In this document: positions 10,767 through 19,489 of the stretch, piece after piece
Layout: each line of letters starts with the position of its first letter
Numbering within the stretch: the first letter of the stretch is position 1
Origin: JAMXLO01 sp963719805
GTDB taxonomy: Bacteria; Pseudomonadota; Alphaproteobacteria; Acetobacterales; Acetobacteraceae
Direction of reading: 5' to 3'
NCBI GenBank assembly: GCA_963719805.1
Contig: CAVRDF010000008.1
Location: forward strand, 682,001-746,000
DNA length: 64,000 bases
The notes under the pieces: model-generated
Seen by the model: only the letters and a program-made list of their open reading frames with translations
Database searches by the model: none
Told to the model about the DNA's origin: nothing
Program-made: the position numbers and the translations under genes

Positions 10767-12182
10767 TCAGAACGTCACGATGCTGCGCAGCCCGAATATC
10801 GCCTCGTTGCCGACGCGGCGCGTGGGATTGTTCGGGTTGAGGATGCCGCCACCCGGATTGAACACGTATTGGAAGTCAGGCTGCACCTGCCACCAACCGG
10901 TGAGCTGGTACTGATAGGTGACTTCGATGAACGTCTCGGTGCCGCGTACCGGCACCGGGCTGCCGGAAAATACCCCCGTGTCGAAATCGAATCCCGCCGC
11001 CGAGGGACTGACCTTCGCCACGCCGAACCCGATGCCGAAACTGTCATCGTCCCGCCCGGGCAATGGCGCCTTCAACGTCACGCCGGCATTGACGCTGAAG
11101 TTGACCAGATTGCGATCGCCCGGCGCACCCATCAGGCGCGCAAACACCGAGACCGACCGCGGGCCGTCCTCGTCAGGACGCCAGATCATCTGATCCATCA
11201 CGCCATAGATGCTGAAGTTGCTGCGCAGGGTCATTGGCGTTCCGCCGGTCAGCGCCAATGGCATGCCGGCGGTGTCGAAGCGTTGCGAGAAGAACGGGGC
11301 CGTGTCGTACCAGAATCCAAGTTTGTATGTGCCAGGCAAACCGGAAGACTTCCCGCCATAATCCATCTCGCCGTTGCTCGGCTGGTTCAGCGCGTATTGC
11401 AGTTCGCCGATGATCAACGCACCGGTGCGCAGATTGAAGTTGCCGCCCCAGCGCGTGCTGCCGAGCAACTGCGAGTCGGAGTCAAACGGCCCGCCAGGCG
11501 GGTTGTCCTGGAACACACCGCCCAGCGCGGTGAAGCCCCCTGGAACCTGTCCGCGTAGCCGCACGCCGAGCGATGACAATGGGTAAGCAGGACCGCCTGC
11601 ATACAAATCGGCCGACGGCACCATCGGCCAGCCCATCATCGTGTTGAGGAACAACCCCGAGTTCGCACTGACGATGAATTCCTGATCGATGCTTTGCTGG
11701 CCCAGCTTGATGTCGAACCTTCCGTCCAGGAATGACTGCTGGAACCACGCCTCCCATAACCGCGTCGTCGGCGTCGCCAGAATCCCGCTCGCCGTTTGCA
11801 GGTTGAGCAGGTTGTCGGTGCTGATGTTGCGCCCACGGATATTCCAGCCGCTGACATTGAACGTGCCGCCACTCCAGCCGAATGCACGCTGCGTATCGAG
11901 CCCGACGCTCACGAGCGTCACACCGTCATAGGTCGCGCCGCGCTTGGTCCCGCCCGAGACGTTGCCCCAGACCTCGTTGATGTCCTGCATCCCGAAGGTG
12001 ATGCCGTAATTCCATAGAGCCGAGCGCAGCCCGCCGGCGTCACCGAGCAGATTGCCGCGGGTCCAAAGGCCGGTGCTGAAATCGGGTGAGGAAGCAGCGC
12101 TTTGACCCCAGGCCGTCGGCCCATACAGCAACAAGAAGCCTATTGCGGCGAGGTGTCTCAAGCCTTTCGGTTGCGGAAGCAT
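10767..12182 (-). CDS. OprB-family carbohydrate-selective-type porin
   Basis: Outer-membrane beta-barrel of about 471 residues. The signal peptide is MLPQPKGLRHLAAIGFLLLYGPTAWGQS. Amphipathic strands with LWEAWFQQSFLDGRFDIKLGQQ and GELQYALNQP follow, ending YQYQLTGWWQVQPDFQYVFNPGG and ...GLRSIVTF with the C-terminal Phe needed for barrel assembly. These features fit OprB porins, which pass sugars or other small solutes. The gene order (hemP, porin, propeller, efeB) makes an iron-related solute possible. I chose ATG 12182, preceded by GGAGAT, because it gives a clean signal peptide; the frame is open to 12248. Confidence 0.9.
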   Translation of the reverse strand: MLPQPKGLRHLAAIGFLLLYGPTAWGQSAASSPDFSTGLWTRGNLLGDAGGLRSALWNYGITFGMQDINEVWGNVSGGTKRGATYDGVTLVSVGLDTQRAFGWSGGTFNVSGWNIRGRNISTDNLLNLQTASGILATPTTRLWEAWFQQSFLDGRFDIKLGQQSIDQEFIVSANSGLFLNTMMGWPMVPSADLYAGGPAYPLSSLGVRLRGQVPGGFTALGGVFQDNPPGGPFDSDSQLLGSTRWGGNFNLRTGALIIGELQYALNQPSNGEMDYGGKSSGLPGTYKLGFWYDTAPFFSQRFDTAGMPLALTGGTPMTLRSNFSIYGVMDQMIWRPDEDGPRSVSVFARLMGAPGDRNLVNFSVNAGVTLKAPLPGRDDDSFGIGFGVAKVSPSAAGFDFDTGVFSGSPVPVRGTETFIEVTYQYQLTGWWQVQPDFQYVFNPGGGILNPNNPTRRVGNEAIFGLRSIVTF

Positions 12183-12280
12183 GATCAGACATCTCCGTGG
12201 GTCCGCGAAACGGACGGGTTTCGATGGCTGGCTCCCAGGCGTCCGCAAGGGCGCCGGTGGCTGGCGGGTTTTTCTACAGG

Positions 12281-12463
12281 CTACTTGGTGAGGATAAGCT
12301 TTCCAGTGGCTGTGACTTGCAGACGGTACTCCTCCTGCCGGTGCACGATCACCAGCACGCGTTCGCCGCCCATGAGTTGTTCGCTGCTCATGGTCCGGAC
12401 CTCACGCGGCCTCGCATCGCACGCTGGCGCCTCGGCAGGTCGTTGTCGGAGAGCATTGTTCAC
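12281..12463 (-). CDS. hemP: Hemin uptake protein HemP
   Basis: Sixty-residue protein whose C-terminal half, from SSEQLMGGERVLVIVHRQ to YRLQVTATGKLILTK, is the HemP signature (L-x-G-R motif, then YRLR-x-T-x-x-GKLILTK). HemP is a small iron-repressed protein linked to haem uptake and to activation of haem receptor expression in proteobacteria. The ATG at 12463 lies about 45 bases from the centre of a Fur-box-like operator at 12500-12518. First gene of the leftward iron cluster; no TonB-dependent haem receptor follows it here, which is unusual. Confidence 0.9.
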   Translation of the reverse strand: MNNALRQRPAEAPACDARPREVRTMSSEQLMGGERVLVIVHRQEEYRLQVTATGKLILTK

Positions 12464-12499
12464 ATCGCTGAGCTAGCCCGGGGTCACCCGGCTGTCAAT

Positions 12500-12519
12500 G
12501 CTAATGCGAATTACTCGCA
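12500..12519 (-). promoter_or_regulatory. Fur-box-like operator upstream of hemP
   Basis: GCTAAT-GCGAAT-T-ACTCGC (12500-12518) repeats the 6-6-1-6 arrangement seen before efeB and contains the near-palindrome TGCGAATTACTCGCA. It lies 37-56 bases upstream of the hemP ATG and 17 bases downstream of the rnd stop, so it serves hemP. Confidence 0.75.
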
Positions 12520-12535
12520 ACAACGCTACGGTCAC

Positions 12536-13720
12536 TCAGCCGGCCGGGATCAGCTTGATCCGCCGCCCGGCAACACCGATGGCGATTCGCCCCTGTTTCA
12601 ATGCCAGCGCATCGTTGCCGAAGATCTCCAGCCGCCAGCCGTGCAGTGCCGGGATGTCCGGCGCGTCCTCGACCGCCAGTCGATCGATATCGTCCGAACT
12701 CGCTACCAGCCGCGCGGCCACGTGATGGTTCTCGGACTTCGCCGCCAGCAAAACCTTCAGCAGCGACACCAAAGCGGGTGACGGCCGGTCGCCGCCGCGC
12801 GCCGAGGGCGCCTCCGGCAGCGCCGCCTCGGGCAGCTCGCGTGCCTCGGCGACCGCCGCCAGCAGCGACATGCCGGTGCGGCCTTCCGCAAACCCCCGGC
12901 TGATTCCGCGCGCCCGCGCCAGTCCGTCGGCGTCGGTCGGTGACGTCGCGGCGATCTCCAGCAGCGTTTCGTCGCGCAGCAGCCGCTGGCGCGGGATATT
13001 CACCCGCTGCGCCTCACGCTCGCGCCACGCCGCCAGCGCCCGGACCGTGCCGAGGAAGCGGCGGTTGTTGCTGCGCGGCCGCAGCCGTTCCCACATCGCG
13101 TCCGGATCGGCTCGGTACTTCGACGGGTCCACCAGATCGCCCATCTCTTCCGCCACCCAGTCCAGCCGCTTGTCGCGTTCCAACCGCGCCCGCAGGGCGG
13201 TGTAGACCTGCCGCAGCCAGGTCACGTCAGCCGCGGCATAAGCGATCTGAGCGGACGAAAGCGGCCGCGCCGACCAATCGCTGAACCGGTGCGCCTTGTC
13301 GATCGAACCGCTGGTCAGCGAGGACACCAGCGCGTCGTATCCCACCTGCTCGCCAAATCCGGCGACCATGGCGGCAATCTGCGTATCGAACAGCGGACGC
13401 GGCGTGTCGCCGAAGCGCAGCACGAAGATTTCGATGTCCTGCCGCGCAGCGTGGAATACCTTCAGCACCGCCTGGTTCGCCATCAGCTCGCCGAGCGGAG
13501 CAAGGTCGAGCCCAGCGGCGAGCGCGTCGACCACCGCCACTTCGTGCGCGCCGGCAAGCTGCACCACACAAAGCTCCGGCCAATAGGTCCGCTCACGCAT
13601 GAATTCGGTATCGACCGTAACGAACTCTTCGCTCGCCAGCCGCTCGCACAGCGCGGCTAAAGCGTCTGTGGTCTCGATCAGGCTCGGCGGCGGAAATCCG
13701 GCACGGGGAGGACGGGACAT
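12536..13720 (-). CDS. rnd: Ribonuclease D
   Basis: A 394-residue 3'-5' exoribonuclease with the DEDDy motifs: FVTVDTEFMRE near residue 36, FHAARQDIEIF near 92 and YAAADVTWLRQVY near 180. An HRDC domain begins about residue 215 (RALAAWREREAQRVNIPRQRLLRDETLLEIA). RNase D trims tRNA and other stable RNA 3' ends. I take ATG 13720 (MSRPPRAGF); the frame is open 12 codons further. Divergent from aspS with about 110 bases between starts. Confidence 0.94.
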   Translation of the reverse strand: MSRPPRAGFPPPSLIETTDALAALCERLASEEFVTVDTEFMRERTYWPELCVVQLAGAHEVAVVDALAAGLDLAPLGELMANQAVLKVFHAARQDIEIFVLRFGDTPRPLFDTQIAAMVAGFGEQVGYDALVSSLTSGSIDKAHRFSDWSARPLSSAQIAYAAADVTWLRQVYTALRARLERDKRLDWVAEEMGDLVDPSKYRADPDAMWERLRPRSNNRRFLGTVRALAAWREREAQRVNIPRQRLLRDETLLEIAATSPTDADGLARARGISRGFAEGRTGMSLLAAVAEARELPEAALPEAPSARGGDRPSPALVSLLKVLLAAKSENHHVAARLVASSDDIDRLAVEDAPDIPALHGWRLEIFGNDALALKQGRIAIGVAGRRIKLIPAG

Positions 13721-13832
13721 CCCGTGGTTGTACACGGCGAAATCCGTAAGCCCCAAATTCAGCCAGCGCGCCTTGACTTCCAGGAACCCGCGGGGCTTGT
13801 CTGCCCGCCCTTCGCTTCAGCCGGGACCACCC

Positions 13833-15623
13833 ATGATGCACGCCTATCGCACGCACACATGCGGCGCCCTGCGCGCTGCCGACGCAGGGCACCCTGCCCG
13901 CCTCTCCGGCTGGGTGCACGCCAAACGCGACCACGGCGGCCTGCTGTTCATCGACCTGCGCGATCACTACGGGATCACCCAGTGCGTGTTCGCCTCGGGT
14001 TCACCCGCTTTCGCCGCCGCCGATGCGGTGCGGCCGGAAAGCGTGATCACCGTCACCGGCGATGTCGTGCCGCGCGAAGCCGGAACGGTGAACCCGCGCC
14101 TGCCGACCGGCGAAATCGAACTGCGCGTCAGCGACCTCGTCGTTCAGTCCGCCGCCGAGGTGTTGCCCATGCAGGTGGCCGGTGAAGAAAAATTCCCCGA
14201 GGACATCCGCCTCAAATACCGCTTCATCGATTTGCGCCGCGACAAGCTGCACCGGAACATTGTGCTGCGCTCCCGCGTCATCGCCTCGATCCGCCGCCGC
14301 ATGATCGATGCCGGCTTCACCGAATTCCAGACACCGATACTGACCGCGGATTCACCGGAAGGCGCGCGCGCCTTCCTGGTGCCGGCACGTCTGCATCCCG
14401 GCAAGTTCTACGCGTTGCCGCAGGCACCGCAGCAGTTCAAGCAGTTGGCCATGGTTGCCGGCTTCGATCGCTACTTCCAGATCGCGCCCTGCTTCCGCGA
14501 TGAAGCCTCTCGCGCCGACCGCTCGCCGGGTGAATTCTATCAGCTCGACTTCGAGATGAGCTACGTGACGCAGGAGGATGTGTTCGCCACCACTGAACCC
14601 GTCATCGGTGGCGTGTTCGAGGAGTTCGCTGAAGGCCGCGCCGTCACTGCGACACCCTGGCCGCGCATCCCGTACGAGACGGCAATGCTCGAATACGGCA
14701 GCGACAAGCCTGACCTGCGCAATCCGTTGAAGATCACCGACGTGACGCAGCAGTTTGCTGGCTCCGGCTTCGGCCTGTTCGCGCGCATCGCCGCATCAGA
14801 TGGCGTGGTGCGCGCTATTCCCGCGCCCGGCGCCGCGTCGCAGCCGCGCAGCTTCTTCGACAAGCTGAACGACTGGGCCAAGGCGGAAGGCGCCGGCGGT
14901 CTCGGCTACATCGTCTTTGATGCCGACGGTCCGAAAGGGCCGATCGCGCGCAACCTCGAGCCTGATCGCGCAGAAGCAATCCGCACTGCCTGTGCGCTGA
15001 AGCCGGGCGATGCCGTGTTCTTCGCCGCCGGCAAGCGCGAGGATGCTGCGAAGTTTGCCGGCGTCGTACGCACGCGCCTCGGCGACGACCTCGGCCTGAT
15101 CGAGCAGAACGCGTTCCGCCTGTGCTGGATCACCGACTTCCCGATGTTCGAGCTGAACGAGGAGACCAAGCAGGTCGATTTCAGCCACAATCCGTTCAGC
15201 ATGCCGCAAGGCGGCCTCGAGACACTGAACACTCAGGACCCGCTAACCATCAAGGCGTTCCAGTACGACATCGTGTGCAACGGCGCGGAACTTTGTTCCG
15301 GCGCCATCCGCAACCATCGGCCCGACATTATGGTTCGCGCCTTCGAGATCGCCGGCCATCCGCCGGAAGAGGTGGAGAAGCGCTTCGGCGGCATGCTGAA
15401 TGCGTTCCGTTATGGCGCGCCGCCGCACGGTGGCGCGGCGCCAGGCATCGATCGCATCGTGATGTTGCTGGCAGACGAGCCGAACATCCGCGAGGTGATC
15501 CTCTTCCCGCTCAACCAACAGGGCGAGGACCTGATGATGGGCGCCCCGGCCGAGCTACCACCGGCCCGGCTCAAGGAGCTGCACCTGCGGCTTGACCTGC
15601 CACCGAAGGTTCGGAGCAGCTAG
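13833..15623 (+). CDS. aspS: Aspartyl-tRNA synthetase
   Basis: A 596-residue class II synthetase. An N-terminal OB-fold anticodon-binding domain (RLSGWVHAKRDHGGLLFIDLRD) comes first. Motif 1 lies around FTEFQTPILTADSPEGARAF, motif 2 around CFRDEASRADRSPGEFYQLDFEMSYV, and a bacterial-type GAD insert at about residues 290-420. Motif 3 is GAAPGIDRIVMLL near the end. It charges tRNA-Asp in the cytoplasm; whether it also charges tRNA-Asn depends on whether the genome has AsnRS or GatCAB. Adjacent ATGs at 13833 and 13836 are both possible starts; the frame upstream overlaps rnd and is not part of it. Confidence 0.97.
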   Translation: MMHAYRTHTCGALRAADAGHPARLSGWVHAKRDHGGLLFIDLRDHYGITQCVFASGSPAFAAADAVRPESVITVTGDVVPREAGTVNPRLPTGEIELRVSDLVVQSAAEVLPMQVAGEEKFPEDIRLKYRFIDLRRDKLHRNIVLRSRVIASIRRRMIDAGFTEFQTPILTADSPEGARAFLVPARLHPGKFYALPQAPQQFKQLAMVAGFDRYFQIAPCFRDEASRADRSPGEFYQLDFEMSYVTQEDVFATTEPVIGGVFEEFAEGRAVTATPWPRIPYETAMLEYGSDKPDLRNPLKITDVTQQFAGSGFGLFARIAASDGVVRAIPAPGAASQPRSFFDKLNDWAKAEGAGGLGYIVFDADGPKGPIARNLEPDRAEAIRTACALKPGDAVFFAAGKREDAAKFAGVVRTRLGDDLGLIEQNAFRLCWITDFPMFELNEETKQVDFSHNPFSMPQGGLETLNTQDPLTIKAFQYDIVCNGAELCSGAIRNHRPDIMVRAFEIAGHPPEEVEKRFGGMLNAFRYGAPPHGGAAPGIDRIVMLLADEPNIREVILFPLNQQGEDLMMGAPAELPPARLKELHLRLDLPPKVRSS

Positions 15624-15690
15624 AACGCGGCTGGCGGACCACCCCGTGCCTCCTTATGTTCGCCCCTGATCCGTAGCGGAGTCCCCATAG

Positions 15691-16491
15691 ATGCGCCTAT
15701 CTGCCCTGCCGGCAGCCGCCCTGGCCCTATGGGCCTGCGCCTGGTCCCTCCCGGCGCACGCCAATGGCCTCAACGCCGCGCTCGCCGCGCACCGGGCATT
15801 TTACAAGCTCACGCTCTCCAGCAGCCGCGGCGATGTCATCGCGGCTACCGGCACCATGGGCTACGAGGTGATCGATGCCTGCGATGGCTGGGCGGTGCGT
15901 CAGCGTCTGTCCATGACTCTCACCAACACCGACGGGCAGGACATCCAGATGGTGTCGGACTACGCCACCTGGGAATCCAAGGACGGGTTGAAATTCCGCT
16001 TTCACATGAAACAGACCACCGATACCGCGGTGACCAGCCAGACCGATGGCGACGCCGCGCTTGATCGTGCCGGCGGTCCCGGCAAGGCGCACTACACGGC
16101 CCCCGAGGACGCCACCAAGGATTTGCCCGCTGGCACTCTGTTCCCGATGGCTCACACCTCCGCGATCATCACAGCGGCGCAGCAGGGCAAGAAATTCCTC
16201 AGCCTGCCGCTGTTCGACGGCACCGACGACAGCGGCGTCGAGGACAGCTTCGTCGTCATTCTCGACTGGAAGCCGCCGCAGCCCAATAAGTTTCCCTTCA
16301 TCGCGGCACTACCCAGCACCCGCGTCAGACTGGCCTTCTTCGATCATTCGACAAGCAGCGAGGTGCCGACATACCAGGTTGGCATGCGCTACTGGGAAAA
16401 CGGCGTCGCCGACAATCTTCAGATGGACTTCGGCGACTTCGTCATGGACGCCAAGCTGAACGAACTCACCCCAATGCCACACAAGTGCTGA
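15691..16491 (+). CDS. EipB-like cell-envelope protein (DUF1849)
   Basis: A 266-residue exported protein. The signal peptide ends after LPAHA near residue 25. The mature chain begins with AAHRAFYKLTLSSSRGDVIAATGTMGYEV, typical of DUF1849, followed by DACDGWAVRQRL. The two mature cysteines, in DACDGW and at the last residue (PHKC), match the conserved intramolecular disulfide of EipB. EipB is a periplasmic beta-spiral protein needed for envelope integrity in Brucella and found across alphaproteobacteria. Function here is inferred from family membership. Confidence 0.85.
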   Translation: MRLSALPAAALALWACAWSLPAHANGLNAALAAHRAFYKLTLSSSRGDVIAATGTMGYEVIDACDGWAVRQRLSMTLTNTDGQDIQMVSDYATWESKDGLKFRFHMKQTTDTAVTSQTDGDAALDRAGGPGKAHYTAPEDATKDLPAGTLFPMAHTSAIITAAQQGKKFLSLPLFDGTDDSGVEDSFVVILDWKPPQPNKFPFIAALPSTRVRLAFFDHSTSSEVPTYQVGMRYWENGVADNLQMDFGDFVMDAKLNELTPMPHKC

Positions 16492-16492
16492 T

Positions 16493-16515
16493 CCGGCGCG
16501 AGCACACCGCGCCGG
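16493..16515. terminator. Bidirectional terminator candidate
   Basis: Perfect 8-bp inverted repeat CCGGCGCG / CGCGCCGG with a seven-base loop between two convergent genes, starting two bases after the EipB-like stop. No T tract. Confidence 0.5.
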
Positions 16516-16518
16516 TCC

Positions 16519-17301
16519 CTAGGCAGCGATCAGCCCGTGCCGCCGGAACAGATCGATCAGCACCAGATTGACGTTGAACTTGAACGAGTCGGTGTCGCGC
16601 ACTGCCGCCATCACGCGCTCGATCGGCCAGAGTTCGAACTCCTCCACCTCGCCGTCCGCGGCGTGCGGCAAAAAATCCTGCGGCAGTTCCAGGTCGTAGC
16701 AATGCAGCAGATCGCGCCGCAGCCCTTCTTGCCGCTCCATCGCATAGCTGATGGTGGATACCTCGACGGCCTGCTTCGCCTGTGACGCCGGGATCGCTGC
16801 CTCCTCCTCAGCTTCCTTGACCAGCGTCTCGGCCGGAGTGAGCCCTGCCGGAACACCACCCGCCACGATGTGGTCCAGCTTGCCGGGATCCAGTGCCTTG
16901 TTCGCCGCTCGGCGCGCGATCCACACATGCAGCCCGTCGACGCGGCGCACCAGACCGTTCACGTGCACTCCCACTGCCAGCACGCCGAAGCTCGGCAGCG
17001 CGCCACGGTCGAGCACCGCCAGTACCGGCCCCTCCGGTTCCGCGCGAATGTCGAACGCCTCCCGCCGCCAGCGAAAGCACCCGGCGTCCGATAACCGCCG
17101 CGCAACCGCCTGCAACGCCGAGCCATCCGCCAGCACCACCCCGTCCGCTGCCGCGCGGATTTCCGGCTGCGCGGCCAACCGTTCGGCGAAGTCCGGCTTG
17201 ACCCATCCCACCACGGCCTCACCAATACGGAATGGCAACCTGCTGCCAGGCAGAGTTGCGTTGTTGCAGGCGCGGATGTGACGCAAGAAACCTTCAATCA
17301 C
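16519..17301 (-). CDS. NUDIX hydrolase with DUF4743 domain
   Basis: About 260 residues. The N-terminal half (FLRHIRACNNATLP to about residue 125) is the DUF4743 region. The C-terminal half holds a NUDIX box, AGGVPAGLTPAETLVKEAEEEAAI near residue 155-180, with the spacing G-x5-E-x7-KE-x2-EE-x-A. Proteins of this build resemble the NUDIX partner of eukaryotic thiamine pyrophosphokinase and yeast YJR142W-type proteins, thought to clean up damaged thiamine phosphates; that role is inference. No ATG is well placed, so I use GTG at 17301 (VIEGFLRHI). Divergent from the ABC exporter with only 35 bases between starts. Confidence 0.82.
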   Translation of the reverse strand: MIEGFLRHIRACNNATLPGSRLPFRIGEAVVGWVKPDFAERLAAQPEIRAAADGVVLADGSALQAVARRLSDAGCFRWRREAFDIRAEPEGPVLAVLDRGALPSFGVLAVGVHVNGLVRRVDGLHVWIARRAANKALDPGKLDHIVAGGVPAGLTPAETLVKEAEEEAAIPASQAKQAVEVSTISYAMERQEGLRRDLLHCYDLELPQDFLPHAADGEVEEFELWPIERVMAAVRDTDSFKFNVNLVLIDLFRRHGLIAA

Positions 17302-17336
17302 CGTATCGCCTTTCAAATCGTCGCCCGCCACGCCAC

Positions 17337-19181
17337 ATGGCGCTGATGCGACGCACCCGACCCAGCGAGGCGGCCACACTCGGTCTGCCACGCGGCCAGC
17401 GATCCGGTATGGCAACGGTTCGTTCGCTGCTGCCCTATTTGTGGCCAAACGGCGACCGCAGCGCAAAGCTTCGCGTGATCGCGGCAATGGGCCTGCTGAT
17501 ACTCGCCAAACTCGCCACCGTCTATGTGCCAATCGTATACGGCCGCCTGGTCGACACACTGGCACCGAAGGACAGCAGCGCAATGCTAGCGGTGCCGCTG
17601 GCACTCGTCCTCGCCTATGGCGGGCTACGCGTTGGCTCCGCTGCATTCGGGGAACTGCGTGACGCACTGTTCGCCAAGGTGCAGCAGCGCGCCGTGCGTG
17701 ATGCGGCACTGCGCACCTTCCGCCATCTGCACGCGCTGAGCCTCCGCTTCCATCTCGATCGGCAGACCGGCGCACTGGCCCGCGCCATCGATCGCGGCAT
17801 GACCGGGATCCAGTCAACGTTGCGCCTCGCCGTTTTCAATGTTGTGCCAACGCTGATCGAGCTGCTGATGGTCACCGTCATCATCTGGCATCTGTTCGAC
17901 TGGCGCTTCGCCGCGGTGACCTTCGTCGCCGTTGTCACCTATATCGGCTTCACCATGGGCTTCGCCGGCTGGCGGGTACGCGCGCGTCGCACCATGAACG
18001 ACAATGACAACGAAGCCTCCACCAAGGCGCTCGACAGCCTGCTGAACTTCGAAACGGTTAAATACTTCGGCAACGAGGCGCATGAGGCCACGCGCTACGA
18101 TGCCGCGCTCGCTCGCTACGAACGCGCCGCGGTGCGCGTGCAGGTTTCGCTCAACATGTTGAACATCGGCCAGGCCTGCATCATCGCTGTCGGCCTGACT
18201 CTCATCATGCTGATGGCAGCGAATGGTGTGCGCCAGGGCAGCATGACTGTCGGCAATTTCGTGCTGATCAACACCTATCTGATGCAGCTCTACCAGCCGC
18301 TTGGCTTCCTCGGTTTCGTCTACATGACGATAAAGCAGGGCATCGTCGATATGGAGCAGATGTTCCGTCTGCTCGAGGTCGACCGCGACATCACTGATCG
18401 GCCGGATGCGAAGCCGTTGCTGGCGCACGCTGGCGAGTTGCGCTTCGAAGGTGTGCACTTCGGTTATCGTGCGGACCGCGAGATCCTCAAGGGCGTGGAC
18501 TTCACCGTGCCCGCCGGCCGCAAGCTCGCCATCGTTGGACCGACGGGCGCCGGAAAAAGCACCATCAGCCGGCTGCTGTTCCGCTTTTACGACGTCACGC
18601 AGGGCAGCATCTGCATCGACGGACAGGACATCCGCGACGTCACGCAGGACAGCGTGCGCGCCGCCATCGGCGTCGTGCCGCAGGATACCGTGCTGTTCAA
18701 CGACACCATCCGCTACAACATCGCGTACGGTCGCGTCGGCGCCACGCAGACCGAGATCGAGGAAGCCGCGCGTCTTGCCCAGATACACGACTTCGTCACT
18801 TCGCTGCCGGACGGCTACGACACCCGCGTCGGTGAGCGTGGCCTGAAGCTGTCGGGTGGCGAGAAGCAGCGTGTGGCGATCGCCCGCACCATCCTCAAGG
18901 ATCCGCGCATCCTGATCCTGGACGAAGCGACCAGTGCGCTGGACACCGGCACCGAGCAAGACATCCAGGCCGCTCTGCGTGCCGTCGCGCACGATCGCAC
19001 CACGCTGGTGATCGCCCATCGCCTGTCGACCGTGGTGGATGCCGACGAGATCATCGTGCTGGCGAACGGCCGCGTGGCGGAGCGCGGCCGCCACACCACG
19101 CTGTTGGCACGCAATGGCCTGTATGCACGGATGTGGGCACTCCAGGCCGAGCAGGAGGCCGAAGCAGAAGTCGCCGATTGA
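17337..19181 (+). CDS. ABC exporter, ATM1/HMT1 type (permease-ATPase half transporter)
   Basis: About 614 residues. A six-helix membrane domain spans about 50-330, with NYETVKYFGNE-type sequence (LLNFETVKYFGNEAHEA) that is characteristic of the Atm1 group. The ATPase domain has Walker A GPTGAGKST, Q-loop VVPQDTVLFNDT, signature LSGGEKQR and Walker B ILILDEATSALD. Atm1-type exporters move glutathione-linked sulfur or metal conjugates out of the cytoplasm. Start choice is uncertain: ATGs at 17337, 17346 and 17409 are in frame and none has a strong ribosome binding site. Followed 11 bases later by a small gene. Confidence 0.9.
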   Translation: MALMRRTRPSEAATLGLPRGQRSGMATVRSLLPYLWPNGDRSAKLRVIAAMGLLILAKLATVYVPIVYGRLVDTLAPKDSSAMLAVPLALVLAYGGLRVGSAAFGELRDALFAKVQQRAVRDAALRTFRHLHALSLRFHLDRQTGALARAIDRGMTGIQSTLRLAVFNVVPTLIELLMVTVIIWHLFDWRFAAVTFVAVVTYIGFTMGFAGWRVRARRTMNDNDNEASTKALDSLLNFETVKYFGNEAHEATRYDAALARYERAAVRVQVSLNMLNIGQACIIAVGLTLIMLMAANGVRQGSMTVGNFVLINTYLMQLYQPLGFLGFVYMTIKQGIVDMEQMFRLLEVDRDITDRPDAKPLLAHAGELRFEGVHFGYRADREILKGVDFTVPAGRKLAIVGPTGAGKSTISRLLFRFYDVTQGSICIDGQDIRDVTQDSVRAAIGVVPQDTVLFNDTIRYNIAYGRVGATQTEIEEAARLAQIHDFVTSLPDGYDTRVGERGLKLSGGEKQRVAIARTILKDPRILILDEATSALDTGTEQDIQAALRAVAHDRTTLVIAHRLSTVVDADEIIVLANGRVAERGRHTTLLARNGLYARMWALQAEQEAEAEVAD

Positions 19182-19192
19182 AGGAGATGCGC

Positions 19193-19423
19193 ATGAATGC
19201 CGACGACCAGCCACCGCCCGATCTGAGCCACGCCGGTGCCGTCGTGGACAAGGCGATCGAATACATGAACAGCCAGAACATCAGCCCGATGTCGATCGCT
19301 TCGGCATTGCTGGGCGGTGCCATGGCCACGCTCGCGAGTACCGTTCCGGACGAAGCGATCGTGCAGATCCTCAACAACGCGATCGCCAGCGTCCGCAGTG
19401 GCGAATTGCGTGGAGGCGGATAA
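19193..19423 (+). CDS. Small hypothetical protein downstream of the ABC exporter
   Basis: Seventy-six residues, no family recognised. ATG 19193 is chosen because AAGGAG ends six bases upstream; the ATG at 19187 abuts it. The sequence has a proline-rich start (DDQPPPDLSHAG), then AVVDKAIEYMNSQNISPMSIASALLGGAMATLAS with a weakly hydrophobic stretch, and ends VQILNNAIASVRSGELRGGG. Its ribosome binding site overlaps the exporter stop, so it is translationally linked to the exporter and may be a cytoplasmic partner. Confidence 0.7.
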   Translation: MNADDQPPPDLSHAGAVVDKAIEYMNSQNISPMSIASALLGGAMATLASTVPDEAIVQILNNAIASVRSGELRGGG

Positions 19424-19489
19424 CACCCGCACAATGTAGGCATCGCCCGCGACACGGGTGAGCTATCGCCTCTGAGGGGAAGAATCCGC

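Noticed and set aside
17814..19214. Long open frame antisense to the ABC exporter
   Set aside because: It is a His/Asp/Val-rich shadow of a GC-rich gene, with no recognisable motif.
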